Shown piece after piece: positions 60,372-64,000 of a stretch of DNA of 64,000 nt. The notes beneath the pieces are model-generated. The model saw only the letters and a list, made by a program, of their open reading frames with translations. It searched no databases and was not told the origin of the DNA. The first letter of the stretch is position 1; each line of letters begins with the position of its first letter. The position numbers were made by a program, and so were the translations under genes. Source of the stretch: Pseudomonas plecoglossicida NBRC 103162 = DSM 15088 (GTDB lineage: Bacteria > Pseudomonadota > Gammaproteobacteria > Pseudomonadales > Pseudomonadaceae). The DNA lies in the NCBI RefSeq assembly GCF_000730665.1, contig NZ_BBIV01000023.1, forward strand, positions 25,241 through 89,240, read 5' to 3'.

Positions 60372-62180
60372 ATGAACGTTAAGACCACCCTTCAGCAAAC
60401 TGTGCCCGAGCGCCTGGCACAGGTGCGCCAAGTCATGGTCGAGGAGGGAGTCAATGCCCTCCTGGTGCCTTCGGCCGACCCTCATCTGTCCGAATACCTG
60501 CCGGGCCACTGGCAAGGGCGCCGCTGGTTGTCAGGGTTCCATGGCTCGGTGGGAACGCTGGTGGTCACTGCAGATTTCGCCGGCCTGTGGGTAGACAGTC
60601 GTTACTGGGAGCAAGCCGAGAAAGAGCTGGCGGGCAGTGGTATCGATCTGATGAAACTGCAGCCAGGCAAGCCGGGAGCATTGGAGTGGCTGGGCGAGAA
60701 TGTCGTGGCCCAAGGCACGGTCGCCGTCGATGGCGCGGTCATGGCACTGGCTGCGGCGCGTGAGCTTGAAAAGCGCCTGGAGGCTCGCGATATCCGCCTT
60801 GTGACCGATCAAGACATGCTGGCCAAGGTCTGGATGGGGCGTCCCGCGTTGCCAGGCAATCCTGTCTATCAGCATCTGCCGCCCCATGCCACTGTCAGCC
60901 GTGCTGAAAAACTCGCCCGTTTGCGCAGCACCTTGAAAGAAAAGGGGGCGGATTGGCACTTTCTGGCGACGCTCGATGATATTGCCTGGCTGTTCAATTT
61001 GCGCGGCAGCGACGTGTCTTACAATCCGGTGTTCGTAGCTTTCGCGCTGATTGGCCATGGCCAGGCCATATTGTTCGTCGGAGAGGAAAAGCTCGATGAG
61101 CACTTGCGTCATGTGCTTCAGGTCGATGGTGTCGAGGTGCGTGAATACGCGATGGTTCACCAGGCGCTTGCTTCATTGGCGCCGGGCAGCCGTCTGCTGG
61201 TCGATCCTGCGCGGGTGACCTGCGGCCTGGTGAAAAACCTGGATGCCCAGGTGCAATTGATCGAGGGGCCGAACCCGACCTCCCTGAGCAAGTCGTGCAA
61301 GGGTGATGAAGATCTGGTGCATATCCGCCGGGTCATGGAGCAGGACGGTGCGGCATTGTGCGAGTTCTTTGCCTGGTTCGAAGCGCATCAGGGCAAGCAG
61401 ATCATCACTGAGCTGACCGTCGATGAGCAGTTGAGTGCCGCGCGGGCCCGTCGACCTGATTACGTTTCGCTGAGTTTCTCGACGATTGCCGCTTTCAACG
61501 GTAATGGGGCGATGCCGCACTATCGGGCTACGGAGCAATCGCACGCCGTGATCGAGGGCGATGGCCTGCTGCTGATCGATTCGGGCGGCCAGTACCTGGG
61601 TGGGACCACCGACATCACTCGGATGATCCCGGTGGGTACGCCCACCCTGGAGCAGAAGCAGGATTGCACGCGTGTGCTGAAGGGGATGATTGCGCTATCA
61701 CGTGCCACTTTTCCTCGCGGCATCCTCTCTCCGCTGCTCGATGCCATAGCGCGTGCGCCAATCTGGGCGGATCGAGTCGACTATGGCCATGGTACCGGGC
61801 ATGGGGTGGGCTATTTCATGAACGTGCATGAAGGTCCGCAAGTAATCGCCTATCAGGCGGCAACCACCGCGCAGACCGCCATGCAGGCCGGGATGATCAG
61901 TTCGATCGAGCCGGGGACCTACCGCCCCGGCGAATGGGGCGTGCGGATCGAGAACCTGGTGGTCAATCGGGAGGCGGGAGCGACAGCATTCGGCGATTTC
62001 CTGAACTTCGAAACCTTGACACTGTGTCCTATCGATACCCGCTGTCTGCTGCCTGAGCTGCTGAGCCAGGAAGAGTTGGACTGGCTCAACCGGTATCACG
62101 CAACCGTGCGTGAGCGCCTTGCACCGTTGCTCGAAGGCGCGGTGCTGGCGTGGTTGCACGCGCGTACCGTGCCATTGTAA
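60372..62180 (+). CDS. Xaa-Pro aminopeptidase (M24B, eukaryotic-like 600-aa type)
   Basis: This 602-aa metallopeptidase removes N-terminal residues preceding proline. It has two creatinase-type N-terminal domains and a C-terminal pita-bread domain. The di-metal ligands are visible: Asp in LLIDSGGQYLGG and DITR, His in YGHGTGHGVGYFMNVHEGPQ, Glu in SSIEPGTYRP and Glu in VRIENLVV. ATG 60372 is used, with a GCAGGAG ribosome site. A perfect hairpin terminator follows its stop. Confidence 0.93.
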   Translation: MNVKTTLQQTVPERLAQVRQVMVEEGVNALLVPSADPHLSEYLPGHWQGRRWLSGFHGSVGTLVVTADFAGLWVDSRYWEQAEKELAGSGIDLMKLQPGKPGALEWLGENVVAQGTVAVDGAVMALAAARELEKRLEARDIRLVTDQDMLAKVWMGRPALPGNPVYQHLPPHATVSRAEKLARLRSTLKEKGADWHFLATLDDIAWLFNLRGSDVSYNPVFVAFALIGHGQAILFVGEEKLDEHLRHVLQVDGVEVREYAMVHQALASLAPGSRLLVDPARVTCGLVKNLDAQVQLIEGPNPTSLSKSCKGDEDLVHIRRVMEQDGAALCEFFAWFEAHQGKQIITELTVDEQLSAARARRPDYVSLSFSTIAAFNGNGAMPHYRATEQSHAVIEGDGLLLIDSGGQYLGGTTDITRMIPVGTPTLEQKQDCTRVLKGMIALSRATFPRGILSPLLDAIARAPIWADRVDYGHGTGHGVGYFMNVHEGPQVIAYQAATTAQTAMQAGMISSIEPGTYRPGEWGVRIENLVVNREAGATAFGDFLNFETLTLCPIDTRCLLPELLSQEELDWLNRYHATVRERLAPLLEGAVLAWLHARTVPL

Positions 62181-62206
62181 ACGGCGCGATGGTGATCGAA
62201 TGAAAG

Positions 62207-62231
62207 AAGGGCAGCCCATCGGCTGCCCTTT
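62207..62231. terminator. Bidirectional terminator
   Basis: AAGGGCAGCC (62207-62216) and GGCTGCCCTT (62221-62230) form a perfect 10-bp stem with a 4-base loop. T and A runs on either side suit termination from both the aminopeptidase gene (+) and the lipoprotein gene (-). Confidence 0.92.
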
Positions 62232-62234
62232 CTG

Positions 62235-62516
62235 TTACTTGCAGATGACGATCATGCTGCGGCTGGTATAGCCGGCTGGGTTGATGCCGAACAGGTAATC
62301 CCCCGGTTCTTCATCGGTGTCACCTGAGCGTGCGATGACCTTGTAGCCGCGCTTGCTGCACAGTTTGGCGGCTTTGTCGTAGCACTTGTCCCACGACGAT
62401 GACAGGCCGGAGCAACTTATATGCAGGCCCTGCTTCCCATTTTTGACCTCGGTCTTGGCAGTCGCGGCACATCCAGCCATAGCCGCGACCATCAGGATGA
62501 GCAAGATACGTTTCAT
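62235..62516 (-). CDS. Small lipoprotein
   Basis: This 93-aa protein has a lipoprotein signal peptide with lipobox MAGC (Cys16 after MKRILLILMVAAMA). The mature part contains four further Cys (ISCSG, DKCYDKA, KLCSKRG, VICK), suggesting two disulfides in the periplasm. I recall similar short Pseudomonas lipoproteins of unknown role. ATG 62516 is chosen because it gives the signal peptide directly. It shares a bidirectional terminator with the aminopeptidase gene. Confidence 0.8.
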   Translation of the reverse strand: MKRILLILMVAAMAGCAATAKTEVKNGKQGLHISCSGLSSSWDKCYDKAAKLCSKRGYKVIARSGDTDEEPGDYLFGINPAGYTSRSMIVICK

Positions 62517-62705
62517 TCCCGTCCTTAAAAGCAGGGCTAGGCATGTGCCGTGCCCTGTCGTTATCGCTTCGGTTCTTCCTGAACGTTCCCCGGCATCCGT
62601 GTGCGTCAAGTAGATAGCGTAAAGATGATGCTTGTGTGACAGCTTAATCAGCGGTGCGGGACGCCACAATGGTTAATGACAGAGCAAATGGAAATATTTC
62701 TCAAA

Positions 62706-63593
62706 TCAGTCGGCCGCTACCGCTGGGCTTGGGTCGCGACGCATCGAAAGCGTGGCGCCTGCCGAGGCAGCAATGATAGCCAGAATTGCCAACCACTGGC
62801 TTACGCTCAGTACCTCACCAAGGAACAGCAACCCGGAAAGTGCTCCAATTGCAGGTTCGATACTCATCAATGTGCCGAAGGTGCGTGCAGGCATGCGAGT
62901 CAGGGCAACCATTTCCAGGCTATAGGGCAAGGCAGTCGAGAGAACGGCCACACCGAGAGCCAGCGGGATGAGCGCAGGATTGAGCAGCGCGCTGCCGGCA
63001 TGAACGATGCCAATCGGGGCAACGAACAGCGCGGCGACCACGACACCCAGTGCAGCGCTCTGGATCCCGTGCTCCGCACCAGCGCGCTGACCGAAGAGAA
63101 TATACAGCGCCCAACAGACGCCGGCTCCCAGTGCATAAGCCACGCCCTCCAGGTCGAGTGGTTGGCCACTCTGCCCGACTGGAATGAGCAAAAGCAGGCC
63201 GACAACCGCCAGGGCAATCCACAAGAAATCGATCGCGCGTCGCGAGGCGAAAAGGGCAACGGCCAACGGGCCGGTGAACTCCAGGGCGACGGCGATCCCC
63301 AGTGGAGTGGTCTGCAGGGCCATATAGAAGAGGAAGTTCATCCCACCCAGCGACAGGCCATAGATGACCACATTTCGCAGTGTGGTTGCCGTCATGCGCA
63401 CACGCCATGGGCGCAGGATCGCCAGCATGATGATGCTGGCGAACACCAGGCGCAGGGTCGTGGTGCCTTGTGCGCCAATGATCGGGAACATGCTTTTGGC
63501 CAATGAAGCGCCGGATTGTATCGATGCCATGGCGATGATCAGCAGACCGATAGGGAAGAGCGTGGCGGCCAGGCTGCGAGGCTGGGTGTTCAT
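62706..63593 (-). CDS. rhtA: Threonine/homoserine exporter RhtA
   Basis: RhtA (295 aa) is a ten-helix DMT/EamA exporter of threonine and homoserine. Long stretches follow E. coli RhtA as I recall it: LIIAMASIQSGASLAKSMFP, GGMNFLFYMALQTTPLGIAV, EFTGPLAVALFASRRAIDF and LSTALPYSLEMVALTRMP. The ATG at 63593 is preceded by AGGAGATCC-type sequence. A GCAnTATAnTGC palindrome lies 37-48 bases upstream, shared with the XRE-cupin/DMT pair at 56 kb, which suggests common control. Confidence 0.92.
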   Translation of the reverse strand: MNTQPRSLAATLFPIGLLIIAMASIQSGASLAKSMFPIIGAQGTTTLRLVFASIIMLAILRPWRVRMTATTLRNVVIYGLSLGGMNFLFYMALQTTPLGIAVALEFTGPLAVALFASRRAIDFLWIALAVVGLLLLIPVGQSGQPLDLEGVAYALGAGVCWALYILFGQRAGAEHGIQSAALGVVVAALFVAPIGIVHAGSALLNPALIPLALGVAVLSTALPYSLEMVALTRMPARTFGTLMSIEPAIGALSGLLFLGEVLSVSQWLAILAIIAASAGATLSMRRDPSPAVAAD

Positions 63594-63629
63594 TTGTGGG
63601 AGGAGATCCTGAGGGGATGAGACGGTTGT

Positions 63630-63641
63630 GCACTATAGTGC
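63630..63641. promoter_or_regulatory. GCAnTATAnTGC operator candidate upstream of rhtA
   Basis: GCACTATAGTGC is a perfect 12-bp palindrome of the same pattern as the two sites at 56064 and 56093. It lies 37-48 bases upstream of the rhtA start, a position expected to overlap the promoter, and its TATAGT could be the -10. Confidence 0.65.
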
Positions 63642-63700
63642 GCAATAGCAGGGGTGTGGTGCAAAATTGCATGCAAAAGCGAGATTAATGAAGATTAGCC

Positions 63701-63728
63701 TTGACGGGCTCTCGAATCCCCTTATAAT
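63701..63728 (+). promoter_or_regulatory. rRNA-operon promoter candidate 1
   Basis: TTGACG (63701-63706) and TATAAT (63723-63728) with a 16-base spacer are followed by a GC-rich discriminator (GCGGCCC). It is the first of three stacked promoters that together look like an rRNA operon leader. Confidence 0.85.
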
Positions 63729-63844
63729 GCGGCCCACTTCCAGCGTGGCCGGAACGAGAAACTCCTTGAGATTCAAAGAGTTAAACGATCCAGGTGGTAC
63801 TGGAAGCGCTTCGATCGAATGATCGGCAGCGGTTGAGATGATGG

Positions 63845-63872
63845 TTGACAGCGCTCTTGAGTGCTGTATGAT
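63845..63872 (+). promoter_or_regulatory. rRNA-operon promoter candidate 2
   Basis: TTGACA (63845-63850) and TATGAT (63867-63872), 16-base spacer, followed by the GC-rich start region TCGCCTCCCGC. Confidence 0.85.
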
Positions 63873-63954
63873 TCGCCTCCCGCTACGAGAGATCGCAGCG
63901 AGTCAAGTGTTTGAAGCTAAACGAGTTTCTCGCAAAAAACTTCAAAATAAACGC

Positions 63955-63982
63955 TTGACAGCAAATGAGGAAAGCGTAGAAT
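63955..63982 (+). promoter_or_regulatory. rRNA-operon promoter candidate 3
   Basis: TTGACA (63955-63960) and TAGAAT (63977-63982), 16-base spacer, preceded by an A-rich UP-like stretch (CAAAAAACTTCAAAATAAA) and followed by GCGCGCCTCG. This resembles the proximal promoter of Pseudomonas rrn operons. The 16S gene itself would lie beyond base 64000. Confidence 0.88.
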
Positions 63983-64000
63983 GCGCGCCTCGGTTGAGAT

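Noticed and set aside
62676..63506. 276-codon plus-strand frame opposite rhtA
   Set aside because: Antisense of a confidently recognised exporter; Gln/His-rich shadow composition.

Overview
The window reads as chromosome of a fluorescent Pseudomonas of the P. putida group. It is GC-rich. It carries inverted REP pairs whose core reads GCCGGCTTGCCGGCGAT. Its gene order (mltD-gloB-methyltransferase-rnhA-dnaQ-ldcA, next to an Npp/Yej-type peptide transporter and kdp) is the one I know from Pseudomonas. The assignment rests on recognised families and gene order, since no database search was possible.

Layout. 1-6901: high-affinity K+ uptake, kdpA (3' part)-kdpBC, a REP pair, then the sensor/regulator pair kdpDE. 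6973-7868: two small Pseudomonas proteins behind an intergenic region rich in inverted repeats. 7869-15247 (minus): a five-gene peptide ABC importer with two binding proteins. 15416-23185: housekeeping block of mltD, gloB, a methyltransferase, rnhA, dnaQ, ldcA, a small unknown gene and the quinone/chromate reductase chrR. 23278-46686: accessory-flavoured region. Three giant toxin/effector-like genes (1480, 1477 and 1511 aa) sit around ordinary metabolic genes: phnWX with a LysR regulator, an AraC regulator, and a five-gene acyl-CoA catabolic operon. 47028-48849: a DksA-family regulator and small unknown genes. 48862-54916 (minus): a complete mrp Na+(K+)/H+ antiporter operon. 55067-63593: two DMT exporters (one is rhtA), an XRE-cupin regulator, an isochorismatase-like hydrolase, soxR with its probable target, an alpha/beta hydrolase plus DUF3182 pair, an M24 Xaa-Pro aminopeptidase and a small lipoprotein. 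63660-64000: three stacked sigma70 promoters with GC-rich discriminators, typical of the leader of an rRNA operon whose 16S gene would start beyond the window.

Most interesting points. (1) The giants at 23278-27720 and 32014-36447 share the layout DUF6543-like N-terminus, hydrophobic segment, about six LRRs and a C-terminal NEL (IpaH/SspH-type) E3 ubiquitin ligase domain. Only the second keeps the catalytic Cys (C1282 in a CxD motif). In the first the aligned residues are Asp and Asn, and a second conserved acidic motif is also lost, so it looks like a pseudo-E3 next to an active E3. (2) The Shine-Dalgarno sequence and AUG of the first NEL gene lie wholly inside one arm of a perfect 12-bp inverted repeat, suggesting strong control of translation. 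The other two giants also have inverted repeats beside their starts. (3) A palindrome, GCAnTATAnTGC, occurs twice between a DMT exporter and its divergent XRE-cupin regulator, and again just upstream of rhtA 7.5 kb away, which suggests a small exporter regulon. (4) A SoxR box with 19-bp promoter spacing lies between soxR and a divergent ABM-domain monooxygenase.
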